A stretch of 64,000 nt of DNA, from the NCBI RefSeq assembly GCF_900108585.1, contig NZ_UESZ01000001.1, positions 2,418,001-2,482,000 of the forward strand, in the 5' to 3' direction. The notes under the pieces are model-generated. The model did not search any database, was not told where the DNA came from, and saw only the letters and a program-made list of their open reading frames with translations. Below, in pieces: positions 43,203 to 51,700 of the stretch; position 1 is the stretch's first letter, and each line of letters starts with the position of its first letter. This DNA is from Branchiibius hedensis (GTDB taxonomy: Bacteria > Actinomycetota > Actinomycetes > Actinomycetales > Dermatophilaceae). The position numbers were made by a program, and so were the translations under genes.

Positions 43203-44474
43203 GTGTCTGGCACCGGCTCGTTCGCAGCGCTAGCCGTGCCCGATTACCGCCGGTTCTGGTTCAGCGGGCTGCTGTCCAACACCGGCACCGCCATGCAAGC
43301 GGTCGCCATGGACTGGTACGTCCTGGAAATCTCCGGCAGCGGCACCGCGGTCGGCTGGGCGGTCGGACTGCAGTTCGCGCCGGTGCTGCTCTTCGGCCTC
43401 TGGGGCGGGGTCATCTCCGACCGCCTCGACCGCCGCCGGCTGCTGCTCATCGCCCAATCGCTCTACGCCGTGCAGTCGGTCATCCTGGCCGCCGCGGTCC
43501 TCAGCGGCCACGCAACGCTCAGCCTGCTGTTCGTCCTGTCCTTCAGCCTCGGCCTGGTCTTCATGGTCGAGAACCCGGCCCGCCTGTCCTTCGTCACCGA
43601 CCTGGTCGGGCCACGCCTGATCCCGAACGCCGCCGGCCTGAACATCCTGTCGCTCAACGTCGCCCGCCTCGTCGGCGCCGCCCTCGCCGGATTGCTGCTC
43701 ACCTGGCTCGGCGCAGGCTGGGTCTTCGCGATCAACTCGGTCAGCTTCATCGTCATGATCACGGCCCTGGCCACCATCCACCCCATCGCCAGCGAACGCG
43801 TCATCCTGCCATGGCGCGGCGCCGGCATCGACGGCCTGCGCTACGTCGCCGCCCGCAAAGACCTCGTCGCCGTCTTCCTCGTCTACGGCCTCACCGCAAC
43901 CTTCGGGATGAACTTCCCCACCACCCTGACTCTCTTCGCCGAGCGCGAATTCGACACGGGCTCAACCGGACTGGGCGTCATGTCGGCAGCTCTGGCGATC
44001 GGCACCATCGTCGGAACCCTCTTCGCCGCCCGCCGCAGTCAGCCACGCATCACCATGGTCACCTCGGGCGCGTTCTGGTTCGGCGTCAGCCTCACCGTCC
44101 TGGCCGCCGCCCCCACGTACGCCACCTTCTTGATCGTCCTGCTGGTCAGCGGCTTCATCCTGATGCTGCTCGCCGCGGCCGTCTCGGCGTACGTCCAAAC
44201 CGGTGTCGACAACGCCGTCCGCGGCCGGGTCATGGCGGTCTACACCGTCATTTCCATGGGCGGTACGCCGATCGGCAGCCCCATCGTGGGCTGGGTCTCC
44301 GACCGTTTCGGCGTCCGCTGGGGTGTCGCTCTCGGCGCGTTCGTCTGCGTCGGCATCGCCCTGATCGTCACTCTCGCCGTACGCCGAGCCACGACTCCCT
44401 GGGACCTCGTCACCGATCCCGCCGGCCGGCTGAGTGACGTCGAAGGAAAGGAAAGTCGTTGTCTGACATCGTGA
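43203..44474 (+). CDS. MFS transporter, first gene of the SAM-IV operon
   Basis: This 423-aa major facilitator protein starts at GTG 43203 after GGAGG. It has about 12 hydrophobic helices and a loop-2 signature GGVISDRLDRRRLLL. The fold is of the MFS_3/EntS-like group often annotated as exporters, though direction cannot be told from sequence. Under a SAM riboswitch with acetyltransferases, monooxygenases and an M20 hydrolase, it could import or export a sulfur compound such as an S-substituted cysteine. The next gene starts inside its 3' end. Confidence 0.85.
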   Translation: MSGTGSFAALAVPDYRRFWFSGLLSNTGTAMQAVAMDWYVLEISGSGTAVGWAVGLQFAPVLLFGLWGGVISDRLDRRRLLLIAQSLYAVQSVILAAAVLSGHATLSLLFVLSFSLGLVFMVENPARLSFVTDLVGPRLIPNAAGLNILSLNVARLVGAALAGLLLTWLGAGWVFAINSVSFIVMITALATIHPIASERVILPWRGAGIDGLRYVAARKDLVAVFLVYGLTATFGMNFPTTLTLFAEREFDTGSTGLGVMSAALAIGTIVGTLFAARRSQPRITMVTSGAFWFGVSLTVLAAAPTYATFLIVLLVSGFILMLLAAAVSAYVQTGVDNAVRGRVMAVYTVISMGGTPIGSPIVGWVSDRFGVRWGVALGAFVCVGIALIVTLAVRRATTPWDLVTDPAGRLSDVEGKESRCLTS

Positions 44475-45016
44475 TACGCGACGCACAACCGCAGGAGTTC
44501 GACGCCATCGGCGCACTCACAGTAGCGGCGTTCGAGGCCCCGCGCCCCGAGGACCGCACACCGCGCAAGGCGAATCCGCAGCGACGGCGTACCTTGGCTG
44601 ACGCGGGGGCACGGGCCCGCGACGGACGACTCCTGGTCGCCGTCGACACACTGACCGATCGACTCATCGGCACGGTCGCCCTCGTGCACGCCGGCACACC
44701 GAGCGCACAGTTCGCCCGCGATGGTGAAGCCGAGATCCGCCTGCTGGCGGTCGACCCGGAGCACAGAGGCCGCGGCATCGCCTACGACCTGATGCAGCAC
44801 GCCATCGCGGTCGCCCGCGAGCAGGACGCCGACGCAGTCGTTCTCGACACCGGTCCGCGCAACCTGACCGCACAACGGCTCTACACCCGACTCGGCTTCG
44901 AGCGCGCGCCGGAGCGGGAAACCCGGGCCAGCGTCGCTGGCGGCATGCTCGTCGTCTTCACCCTGCCCCTGACCGCGCGCAACACCCTCGCGACCCTCAC
45001 CAGCCAAAGGAACTGA
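44459..45016 (+). CDS. GNAT-family N-acetyltransferase (first of two)
   Basis: This 185-aa protein starts at TTG 44459, 16 nt inside the MFS gene, with AAGGAAAG upstream. The acetyl-CoA site is visible as IRLLAVDPEHRGRGIAYDLM (motif A), followed by DTGPRNLTAQRLYTRLGF (motif B). GNAT enzymes acetylate amines. In the analogous Bacillus pathway SnaA N-acetylates S-alkylcysteines before oxidation, and this gene may fill that role; that is inference from context. Confidence 0.8.
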   Translation: MSDIVIRDAQPQEFDAIGALTVAAFEAPRPEDRTPRKANPQRRRTLADAGARARDGRLLVAVDTLTDRLIGTVALVHAGTPSAQFARDGEAEIRLLAVDPEHRGRGIAYDLMQHAIAVAREQDADAVVLDTGPRNLTAQRLYTRLGFERAPERETRASVAGGMLVVFTLPLTARNTLATLTSQRN

Positions 45017-45017
45017 C

Positions 45018-45356
45018 ATGCCTATCCCCCTCATCCTCGACCTCGGTCAACCACGCCTCGACCCGGCCACGATCAGCGACCAGGTCCACCGCACCGAGGC
45101 CGCCGGCGTCAGCATCGTCAGCTTCAGCGACGCCCCCGTGCTCCCCCACCCTGGCGGCCTCGAGGCCGGCACCAGTGCTGCGTTCGTCTCCACCCGCACT
45201 GACCGCGTCGGACTCGCCCCGCAGTTGCACGTCACGACCACCGAACCGCTGCAGGAGCGCGGCGTCTACCGCACCCAATACACCGGCCGGACCCTGCGGG
45301 AGCACCTGCAGTTGCCGCCGGTCACCACCACCAACGAACGGCGGCTGTCGGCATGA
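45018..45356 (+). pseudogene. Luciferase-like monooxygenase remnant with large internal deletion
   Basis: The 112-aa product has an N-terminal part typical of flavin-dependent luciferase-like monooxygenases (ISDQVHRTEAAGVSIVSFSD, then FVSTRTDRVGLAPQLHVTTTEP). It is joined directly to LQERGVYRTQYTGRTLREHLQL split as ERGVYRTQY and GRTLREHLQL, the characteristic C-terminal end of the NtaA/SnaA subgroup. About 250 central residues, including most of the barrel, are missing, yet the frame is kept. It cannot be catalytic. It still overlaps the next gene by 4 nt (ATGA), so it may be retained for translational coupling. Confidence 0.75.
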
Positions 45357-46468
45357 GATTCCTGGCCATCACCCTCATCGTCCACGCGCCCGACCCGATC
45401 ACCGGCCGTCAGCCGACGACGCACGAGCGGTTCAATGAGGTCGTCGAAAACGCCGTGCTCGCAGAGCAACTCGGCTTCGACGGCTTCGGCGTCGGCGAGC
45501 GTCACGAGCGGCCATTCATCTCCTCCTCGCCGACGGTGGTGCTCTCCCACATCGCGGCCCGCACCAGGGCGATCCGGCTCTTCACGGCCGTCACCACGTT
45601 GAGCCTGCTCGACCCGGTCCGTGCCTACGAGGACTACGCGACCCTGGATCACCTGTCCGGTGGCCGGCTCGAACTCATCATCGGCAAGGGCAACGGGGCC
45701 GCCCAGCGCGAGCTGTTCAACGTCACGCCGCAGGATCAGTGGGCCCGCAACGCCGAGTCCTTCGAGGTGTTCCGGCAGCTGTGGCAGGACAACCAGATCA
45801 CCTACGACACCCAATTCCGGCCACCGCTGCGCGACGCGGAGGTCTGGCCGCTGCCCTACCAGCGGCCGATCCGGATCTGGCACGGCTCGGCGACCAGCCA
45901 GGAGTCGGTGGACCTGGCCGCGCGGTACGGCGACCCACTGTTCTCCGCGAACGTCACCAACCCGGTCGAGCCCTACGCCGAACTCATCGACTACTACCGC
46001 CAACGCTGGCTCGACTACGGTCATGACCCTGCCCAGATCGCCGTCGGCGCAGGCACCGCTGGGTACTACTCGCACCGCGACTCCCAGGTGGCACTGGAGA
46101 CGTATCGCCCGGTGTGGGAGGGCAATTCAGCGGCGCAGCGACGGGCCGGCGTGCCCCAGGTCTTCACCAGCTACGAGGACTACGTCGAACGCAGCTCCGC
46201 CCTGATCGGCTCGCCTGCGCAGATCATCGAGAAGGTGCACCGCTACCACGAGCAGTTCGGGCACAGCGTGCTGCACATCCATGCCGACGCCGGTGGCCTG
46301 ACCCAGGAGCAACACCGCGACAGCCTTGAGCTCTTCCAGTCCGACATCGCGCCCACGCTGCGCCGCGAGATCCCGGACCCGCCGTGGGGTTGGGGTTCCC
46401 CCGCCCAGGATGGGAGCCTGGACACCGTGCCGACCACCACCGCCTCTCACGCCCTGGCCACCGGATGA
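45353..46468 (+). CDS. Luciferase-like flavin-dependent monooxygenase
   Basis: This complete 371-aa LLM-family TIM-barrel protein has AEQLGFDGFGVGERH, the barrel segment RIRLFTAVTTLSLLDP read as AIRLFTAVTTLSLLDPVRAY, YATLDHLSGGRLELIIGKGN, and a C-terminal region with HADAGGLTQEQHRDSLELF. It uses reduced flavin to oxidise its substrate; in sulfur scavenging such enzymes cleave C-S bonds of N-acetylated S-alkylcysteines or sulfonates. It starts at ATG 45353 overlapping the remnant gene and ends overlapping the second acetyltransferase. No flavin reductase gene is present in the operon. Confidence 0.88.
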   Translation: MRFLAITLIVHAPDPITGRQPTTHERFNEVVENAVLAEQLGFDGFGVGERHERPFISSSPTVVLSHIAARTRAIRLFTAVTTLSLLDPVRAYEDYATLDHLSGGRLELIIGKGNGAAQRELFNVTPQDQWARNAESFEVFRQLWQDNQITYDTQFRPPLRDAEVWPLPYQRPIRIWHGSATSQESVDLAARYGDPLFSANVTNPVEPYAELIDYYRQRWLDYGHDPAQIAVGAGTAGYYSHRDSQVALETYRPVWEGNSAAQRRAGVPQVFTSYEDYVERSSALIGSPAQIIEKVHRYHEQFGHSVLHIHADAGGLTQEQHRDSLELFQSDIAPTLRREIPDPPWGWGSPAQDGSLDTVPTTTASHALATG

Positions 46469-47184
46469 CCACCACCACGCCAGGCAGGATCGCAGCCGGC
46501 GACGTTGCCGTCCTCGACAACGCCGCCTGGGAGTCGTTGAGCGGTCCGCACGCCCACTTTGCCCGCGGCGAAGGCCGCGTTCTGGGCTACCCGCGAGACG
46601 TCTCTCCGCTGATGGCCTTCCCTGATGACCCGACCGATGCCGAGTGGGCCGTGGCTGCCGATCTCGTCGGTCCCGGCGGCGCAGTTCCGTTCAGCGGCAA
46701 CGCGATCCCGCCGACCGGTTGGACCGTCGCCGGTGGTTTCGAAGGGGTGCAGCTCGTCGCGACCTCGGTGTCTGCCCGCGCCGAGGGTGAGGCGGTCACG
46801 CTGACCGCACACGACGTACCGGACATGCTGGCGTTGGTCGAGCGCACCCAACCCGGCCCGTTCCTGCCGCGCACCATCGAGCTTGGCACCTACCTGGGGA
46901 TCCGCCGCGACGGTCGGTTGATCGCGATGGCCGGCGAGCGGTTGCACCCGCCGGGTTGGACCGAGATCAGCGCGGTCTGCACCGATGCCGACTCCCGGGG
47001 CGAGGGCCTGGCCACCCGGCTGGTCCTGGCCGTCGCCCACAACATCGTCAACCGCGGAGACACGCCGTTCATGCACGCCAACGCCGCCAACACCAATGCG
47101 ATCCGGCTCTACGAGTCGCTGGGCTTCACCCTGCGACGCCGATCCACCATGACCCTGGTCGTCCCACCAGGAGCCACGCCATGA
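46465..47184 (+). CDS. GNAT-family N-acetyltransferase (second of two)
   Basis: This 239-aa protein starts at ATG 46465, a 4-nt overlap with the monooxygenase stop. The first 110 residues are a divergent domain; the C-terminal GNAT/FR47-like domain has EISAVCTDADSRGEGLATRL and HANAANTNAIRLYESLGF. Two acetyltransferases with one M20 hydrolase in the operon suggest either distinct substrates or that one protects an intermediate. It also overlaps the next gene by 4 nt. Confidence 0.85.
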   Translation: MTTTTPGRIAAGDVAVLDNAAWESLSGPHAHFARGEGRVLGYPRDVSPLMAFPDDPTDAEWAVAADLVGPGGAVPFSGNAIPPTGWTVAGGFEGVQLVATSVSARAEGEAVTLTAHDVPDMLALVERTQPGPFLPRTIELGTYLGIRRDGRLIAMAGERLHPPGWTEISAVCTDADSRGEGLATRLVLAVAHNIVNRGDTPFMHANAANTNAIRLYESLGFTLRRRSTMTLVVPPGATP

Positions 47185-48494
47185 GCGACGTCGAACGCGC
47201 GGTCGCCGAAGTCGTCACTCTCACCAGCGAACTCATCGCCATCGACACCACCAACGTGGGCGAGCGCACCGGGGTGGGCACCGAGCAGGCGGCGGCCGAG
47301 TACGTCGCCGCCAAACTGTCCGAGGTCGGCTACGACGTGACGTACGTCGAGTCCGGCGCCCGCGGGCGCGGCAACGTGGTCGCCCGGCTGGCTGGCGCCG
47401 ATCCTTCCCGCGGCGCCTTGCTGGTCCACGGTCATCTCGATGTCGTCCCGGCGGATCCTGCGCAGTGGTCGGTGCATCCGTTCTCCGGGGAGGTCAAGGA
47501 CGGCTACGTCTGGGGCCGTGGCGCGGTCGACATGAAAGACATGCTGGCCATGACGCTGGCGGTGGCCCGCGAGTTCAAGCGCTCCGACACTGTCCCGCCT
47601 CGGGACCTGATCTTCGCGTTCCTGTCCGATGAGGAGGCTGGTGGTTTCGTCGGTGCCCGCTGGTTGGTGGAGCACCGGCCCGAGTTGTTCGAGGGCGCGA
47701 CCGAGGCGATCAGTGAGGTCGGCGGCTTCTCGATCAGTGTCGGCGACGACGCCCGCGCCTATCTGGTCGAGACCGCCGAGAAGGGCATCATGTGGCTGCG
47801 GTTGAAGGTCGAAGGGACCGCCGGCCACGGGTCGATGGTGCAGACCGACAACCCGGTGGCGAAGCTCGCCGCCGCGGTCACGCGGCTCTCGGAGCATCGG
47901 TTCCCGATCGAGTTGCATCCGGCCGTGCGCGAATTCCTTACGGGGGTCGGCGAACTCAGCGGCGTCCCGTTCGACGAGTCCGATCCCGAAGCTGCAGTGG
48001 CCCGCCTCGGCGGATTATCACGGCTGGTCGGCGCAACCTTGCGGGACACCGCCAATCTGACCATGTTCAATGCGGGCTACAAGGCGAACGTGGTGCCCTC
48101 GGACGCCACGGCGCAGGTCGACGTACGTCTGCTGCCCGGTCACCAGGACGGCTTCCCGGATGTCCTGGACAAGATCCTCGGCCCGGACGTGCAGTGGGAA
48201 GCAGACACCCTGCCGCCAGTCGAGACCACGTTCGACGGAGCGTTGGTCGACGCGATGGCGCGATCGATCGACGCGGAGGATCCCGGAGCACGACTGCTGC
48301 CCTACATGCTCTCCGGTGGCACGGACGCGAAGTCGTTCTCCCAGTTGGGAATTCGTGGGTTCGGCTTCGCACCGTTGAAACTGCCGGCCGATCTGGACTT
48401 CACCGCGCTCTTCCACGGCGTGGACGAGCGGGTGCCGATCGAGGCTCTCGAATTCGGCACCCGCGTCCTACATCGCTTCCTCCTGGACAGCTGA
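47181..48494 (+). CDS. M20-family metallopeptidase/amidohydrolase
   Basis: The 437-aa protein has the full dizinc M20 set: His in VHGHLDVV, Asp in GAVDMKDM, the Glu pair in DEEAGG, and the last His in ALFHGVDERV, plus the dimer-domain lid GTAGHGSM. M20 enzymes deacylate N-acyl amino acids or cut dipeptides. In the Bacillus S-alkylcysteine route the M20 enzyme SndA releases cysteine from N-acetylcysteine, and here it would complete the acetylate/oxidise/deacetylate sequence. It is the last gene of the SAM-IV operon and ends 7 bp from the convergent gene. Confidence 0.88.
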   Translation: MSDVERAVAEVVTLTSELIAIDTTNVGERTGVGTEQAAAEYVAAKLSEVGYDVTYVESGARGRGNVVARLAGADPSRGALLVHGHLDVVPADPAQWSVHPFSGEVKDGYVWGRGAVDMKDMLAMTLAVAREFKRSDTVPPRDLIFAFLSDEEAGGFVGARWLVEHRPELFEGATEAISEVGGFSISVGDDARAYLVETAEKGIMWLRLKVEGTAGHGSMVQTDNPVAKLAAAVTRLSEHRFPIELHPAVREFLTGVGELSGVPFDESDPEAAVARLGGLSRLVGATLRDTANLTMFNAGYKANVVPSDATAQVDVRLLPGHQDGFPDVLDKILGPDVQWEADTLPPVETTFDGALVDAMARSIDAEDPGARLLPYMLSGGTDAKSFSQLGIRGFGFAPLKLPADLDFTALFHGVDERVPIEALEFGTRVLHRFLLDS

Positions 48495-48501
48495 GCCCCC
48501 G

Positions 48502-49701
48502 TCACGGGGCAGCGAACTGCAGTCCCACCTGGGACTCCAGATCCGCACTGGCCGCACCCAGCACCACGTCCCAGGTCGGGTCGGCCACGACACCGCTCTG
48601 GCTGACAGCACCCCAGCGCTGGAACGCCTTCACGGATGCCACCGTGTGCGGACCGAACTGCCCGTCGACGCCACCAGGTGTCGTGCCCCACTGCCCGGCC
48701 GCGCCCGCCGTGAGCACCTGCTGCAGATGAGTCACCACCGCGCCCGAGGAGCCCTGCTGCAGGGTCGGCATCGGTCCACCACCGGGTAGCGCCGCCCAGG
48801 TGAGCGGTCCGACGATGCCGTCCGGCGTGAGACCCTCGCCCTGCTGGAAGGCGATCACGGCCGCCTTCGTGCGCGGCCCGAAGTTGCCGTCGACGACGAT
48901 GCTCAGGTTCGGCGTGCGCCGCAGTGCTCGCTGCAACCGCTTCACCGCGTCGCCGGTGGCGCCCTGCCGGATCGTGGGTTGACCAGGGTTGTTGCTGCGC
49001 GTCGTGATCGTGGTGGGAGTGCGCAACCACGCCTCCTGGGTGATCGCGACCATGGAGGCTGCGTCGATGATGCCGATCGAGTTCCAGGTGAACATCGCGT
49101 ACGCCGCAGTCGAGGAGTTGGCGCCCGCCGGCACCGGAACGCCGAGCTTGCCCGCGAGCCAGCCGACCGTGCCGTAGCCGCACAACGACACGCAGTGGTC
49201 CTCCGCCTCGTCGGTGCTGAAACCCGTTCCGTACCAACCGGTGTGGCCGTCGTTCCCCCAGTACGCCTGCTCCACCTGGTTGGCAGCGATGCCCAGCTTG
49301 ACCGGTCCTTGGCTGATCGCACTGTGCAGGTTGCTCGCGTTGGTGTAGTCGACCAGGTAGTGCGGACCGTCGTTGTATTCGTAGCTGCCGGCAGTGAACC
49401 CGTCGGTGCGCATGGTGTCCATCACCGAGACCAGCTGGGCACCTTCGAGCACACCGTTCCGGGTGGCCCAAGCGATGACCTGCTGGTCACTGATGAAGAT
49501 CTCCGGCGAGTTGCATGCCTTGGCGAACGCTTCTTCAGCGGTCACACAGTCGCCGTGAACATCGTTGCCCCACATCGAGATTCGTTGGGGCTTCACAAGG
49601 TAGGACGGTGGTGCAGCGATCGTGGCCTTATGCCGGGTCGCTGCTTTCATCACGTGCGCCGGCGTGGGAATCGCTCCGCGGCCGAGGGTCTGATCAGGCA
49701 T
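48502..49701 (-). CDS. Papain-like protein with two peptidoglycan-binding domains
   Basis: Residues 1-230 resemble a papain-fold cysteine peptidase: Cys in HGDCVTAEEAFA, His in AEDHCVSLCGYG and Asn in FTWNSIGI. Two PG_binding_1 repeats follow: IRQGATGDAVKRLQRAL with GPRTKAAVIAFQ, and LQQGSSGAVVTHLQQVL with GPHTVASVKAFQ. It probably acts on or at the cell wall, although no signal peptide is seen at the N-terminus, which is odd. A 60-aa gene lies just upstream. The natural substrate is unknown. Confidence 0.8.
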   Translation of the reverse strand: MPDQTLGRGAIPTPAHVMKAATRHKATIAAPPSYLVKPQRISMWGNDVHGDCVTAEEAFAKACNSPEIFISDQQVIAWATRNGVLEGAQLVSVMDTMRTDGFTAGSYEYNDGPHYLVDYTNASNLHSAISQGPVKLGIAANQVEQAYWGNDGHTGWYGTGFSTDEAEDHCVSLCGYGTVGWLAGKLGVPVPAGANSSTAAYAMFTWNSIGIIDAASMVAITQEAWLRTPTTITTRSNNPGQPTIRQGATGDAVKRLQRALRRTPNLSIVVDGNFGPRTKAAVIAFQQGEGLTPDGIVGPLTWAALPGGGPMPTLQQGSSGAVVTHLQQVLTAGAAGQWGTTPGGVDGQFGPHTVASVKAFQRWGAVSQSGVVADPTWDVVLGAASADLESQVGLQFAAP

Positions 49702-49713
49702 GGTGGTGCTCCT

Positions 49714-49896
49714 TCACTTGCTGTCTTCTGGATCGGGTTCGTCACGGTCGTCGTCGCAGGACTCAGCGGGCTCGTACGGCGTCGCCGCTGCCAGTTGCTC
49801 GGGGCTGCTGGGGATCGCTCCCCGCCGGACCTGTCGGCGCGCCTGCCCAGCGTCGTGTTCCTGCGGGGGCGGATCCGTCTCGTCGGCGTTGCTCAT
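49714..49896 (-). CDS. Small hydrophilic protein upstream of the papain-like gene
   Basis: This 60-aa protein is rich in Asp, Glu, Pro and Gln, with no hydrophobic stretch; it is probably disordered. ATG 49896 has an AAAGGA site 9 nt upstream, and the stop is 12 nt before the next gene, so the two form an operon. No family is recognised. The phrase RGAIPSSPEQL resembles the GRGAIPTPAHV near the start of the downstream protein, hinting at a shared short motif. The 150 bp upstream (49897-50046) hold no further gene. Confidence 0.5.
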   Translation of the reverse strand: MSNADETDPPPQEHDAGQARRQVRRGAIPSSPEQLAAATPYEPAESCDDDRDEPDPEDSK

Positions 49897-50046
49897 GGCA
49901 GGCGGTCCTTTCTGATTCCCACCGTGACGCCCATGAGGAGCACCCAGCCGGGCGCCCTGATACGCGCGGACCTCGCGCTAGCCCACCGGCACTAGCTACC
50001 GTCGTAAGCGTCAGCCGCCGATCCGCCAACCCTGGGAAGGTCACCC

Positions 50047-50481
50047 ATGACCGCGCAGACGCCCTTCGAGCAGGGCAAGCCCTACTCCGGCCGAGGAATC
50101 GAAGTCACGTACGACGCCACCCGGTGCATTCACTACGCCGAGTGCGTACGCGGCCTACCTGCCGTCTTCGACACCCAGAAGCGACCGTGGATCCAAGTCG
50201 ACAATGCCGCTGCGTCAGAGGTTGCCGAGGTCGTACGCCGTTGCCACAGTGGCGCTTTGCAGTATCGCCTGGCCGACGGGCCGGCCGAGGCGCCGCGCAC
50301 GCCCACGTCGGTCACGGCGTACGCCGATGGTGCAGTGGTTCTCGAGGGTGACCTACAGCTCGACGGGATTCCCGCCGATGTCGATTACGTGGCCGAGCGC
50401 GAGACCCGACTGACCTCCTGCGGCTGCGGCAAGTCCGCGTTGTGGCTGCTGTGCGACAACACCTACGGTCACACCGACTGA
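50047..50481 (+). CDS. Iron-sulfur protein: Fer4_19-like domain plus degenerate CDGSH
   Basis: The 144-aa protein has an N-terminal Fer4_19/'divergent 4Fe-4S' domain (RCIHYAECVRGLPAVFD, RPWI, RRCHSGALQY). The C-terminus resembles a CDGSH motif: C-G-C-G-K-S-x5-C-D-N-T-Y-G-H. The canonical C-x-C-x2-S-x3-P-x-C-D-G-S-H needs Pro, Gly and an adjacent His; here Pro and Gly are replaced and the His is shifted two positions. The paired architecture is common in actinobacteria and is thought to carry Fe-S clusters in redox or repair. Whether this CDGSH half binds a 2Fe-2S cluster is doubtful. Confidence 0.75.
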   Translation: MTAQTPFEQGKPYSGRGIEVTYDATRCIHYAECVRGLPAVFDTQKRPWIQVDNAAASEVAEVVRRCHSGALQYRLADGPAEAPRTPTSVTAYADGAVVLEGDLQLDGIPADVDYVAERETRLTSCGCGKSALWLLCDNTYGHTD

Positions 50482-50484
50482 CCG

Positions 50485-50883
50485 CTACTCGCGACCCGTG
50501 CCGTCCTGCGGCAGCGCTGGCTCGGCCTCGACGTCGAACACCTCGTCGGAGTATGGCTCGTCCTCATCGACCATCATCTCGTCGACGTCATCCAGAGACA
50601 GGTCGCTGTCGTCCTCGTCGACACCAACCCCGTCCTGGCGATCGCGCCACCACAGGAAGAACCAGATCAGCGACGCGATGGCCAGCACGATGGCGGCACC
50701 CAGAACACCGCCAAGGATCTCGAACAGCACGTGCGATGCGGACGAAGCAACGACCCCGTTGCCGTCGTCGTGGAACTCCGGCGACCGGGAGCCGAGCAAC
50801 GAGGCGCCCCACACCCCGCCCGCGACAGCGAGCGCGATGGCGATCAGCCAGTAGCAGACGGCGAAGACACGGTTACGGAACAT
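50485..50883 (-). CDS. Two-helix membrane protein with acidic cytoplasmic tail
   Basis: The protein (about 132 aa; ATG 50883 or 50892) has two transmembrane segments (VFAVCYWLIAIALAVAGGV, and ILGGVLGAAIVLAIASLIWFFLWW) and an Asp/Glu-rich C-terminal tail of about 50 residues (DEDDSDLSLDDVDEMM). No enzymatic motif is visible. It lies convergent with the Fe-S protein gene (3 bp apart) and alone on its strand. Function unknown. Confidence 0.65.
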   Translation of the reverse strand: MFRNRVFAVCYWLIAIALAVAGGVWGASLLGSRSPEFHDDGNGVVASSASHVLFEILGGVLGAAIVLAIASLIWFFLWWRDRQDGVGVDEDDSDLSLDDVDEMMVDEDEPYSDEVFDVEAEPALPQDGTGRE

Positions 50884-50919
50884 CGAGACCATTCTCGCAG
50901 ATCAGCCGCGGCGGGCGAT

Positions 50920-51594
50920 CTAGTACCAGTTGTGCGCAAGATGGAAATCCCACGCCTGACAGGGCGATCCGTAGGCATCCTTGACGTACTGCATCCCCCA
51001 GGTCAGCTGGGTCCGGGTGTTGGTGCGGTAGTCGGCGCCCGCCGAGGCCATCTTGCTGGCCGGCAGCGACTGCGGGATCCCGTACGCACCGGATGACGGA
51101 TTCTCAGCGGTCGTGATCCAGGACGACTCCTGGGTCCACAACTTGTTCAGGCACGGCCACTGCGCCTGATTCCATCCGTACGCCGAGAGCATCGCCCGTG
51201 CCATCTGTTGCGCCTGCGCGGGGCTGGCCGGGCCGACCGTGGCCGCGGTGGTCGGGGCTACGGTGGTCGGGGATACAGCGGTCGGGGCTACAGCGGACGT
51301 GGTCCGCGGCGCGACGGCCGGTTTCGCGGCAGGAACCACCGGCAGCGTCGGCCGGGCCTGGGAGCGCGACACCTGATCCCCGACCGCTCGAGAAGGCACC
51401 GTTGCGGGCGTCGAGGTGATCTCAACCGCCGCGCGCACCGTCGGCGCGTGCGCATGGCTGGCGGCAGCGGTCTGGTAGGCCGCAGCCGACGCGCAGACCA
51501 AGCCGAAGGCGGTCACCGCCATCGCCGCCGGGCGTCCGAAGGCGGAACGGATCCCGCGCCGCCGTGCGCGGTGCCGGCCAACCTGGCGCGCCAT
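50920..51594 (-). CDS. Secreted lytic transglycosylase-like protein
   Basis: The 224-aa protein starts at ATG 51594 with GGAAGG 6 nt upstream. It has an Arg-rich N-terminus and a hydrophobic segment (AMAVTAFGLVCASAAAY) as signal or anchor, then a long Thr/Ala/Pro/Val-rich linker. The C-terminal 85 residues form an SLT/lysozyme-like domain with Glu in LWTQESSW, the likely catalytic acid, and NPSSGAYGIPQSLPASKM. It should cleave or remodel peptidoglycan, like actinobacterial Rpf-related proteins. Confidence 0.85.
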   Translation of the reverse strand: MARQVGRHRARRRGIRSAFGRPAAMAVTAFGLVCASAAAYQTAAASHAHAPTVRAAVEITSTPATVPSRAVGDQVSRSQARPTLPVVPAAKPAVAPRTTSAVAPTAVSPTTVAPTTAATVGPASPAQAQQMARAMLSAYGWNQAQWPCLNKLWTQESSWITTAENPSSGAYGIPQSLPASKMASAGADYRTNTRTQLTWGMQYVKDAYGSPCQAWDFHLAHNWY

Positions 51595-51618
51595 CGAGAA
51601 CCTTCCGTTGCAGACAAG

Positions 51619-51652
51619 CAGAACGGCCTCGTTATCCAAACGAGACCGTCTG
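51619..51652 (-). terminator. Hairpin between META-domain gene and transglycosylase gene
   Basis: An imperfect stem of about 13 base pairs (one bulge, one mismatch) with a small A/T-containing loop lies 49 bp after the META-domain stop and 25 bp before the transglycosylase start. It could terminate the upstream transcript or act as a leader structure. There is no clear T tract. Confidence 0.4.
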
Positions 51653-51700
51653 CCACTCTCGCCGATCGGCTCGGCGCATGCAAATCTGACTGCGCTGCGG

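Noticed and set aside
43118-44437. 439-aa open frame overlapping the MFS gene in another frame
   Set aside because: It is Arg/Pro/His-rich and runs through the riboswitch; the MFS frame has clear membrane helices and a ribosome site.
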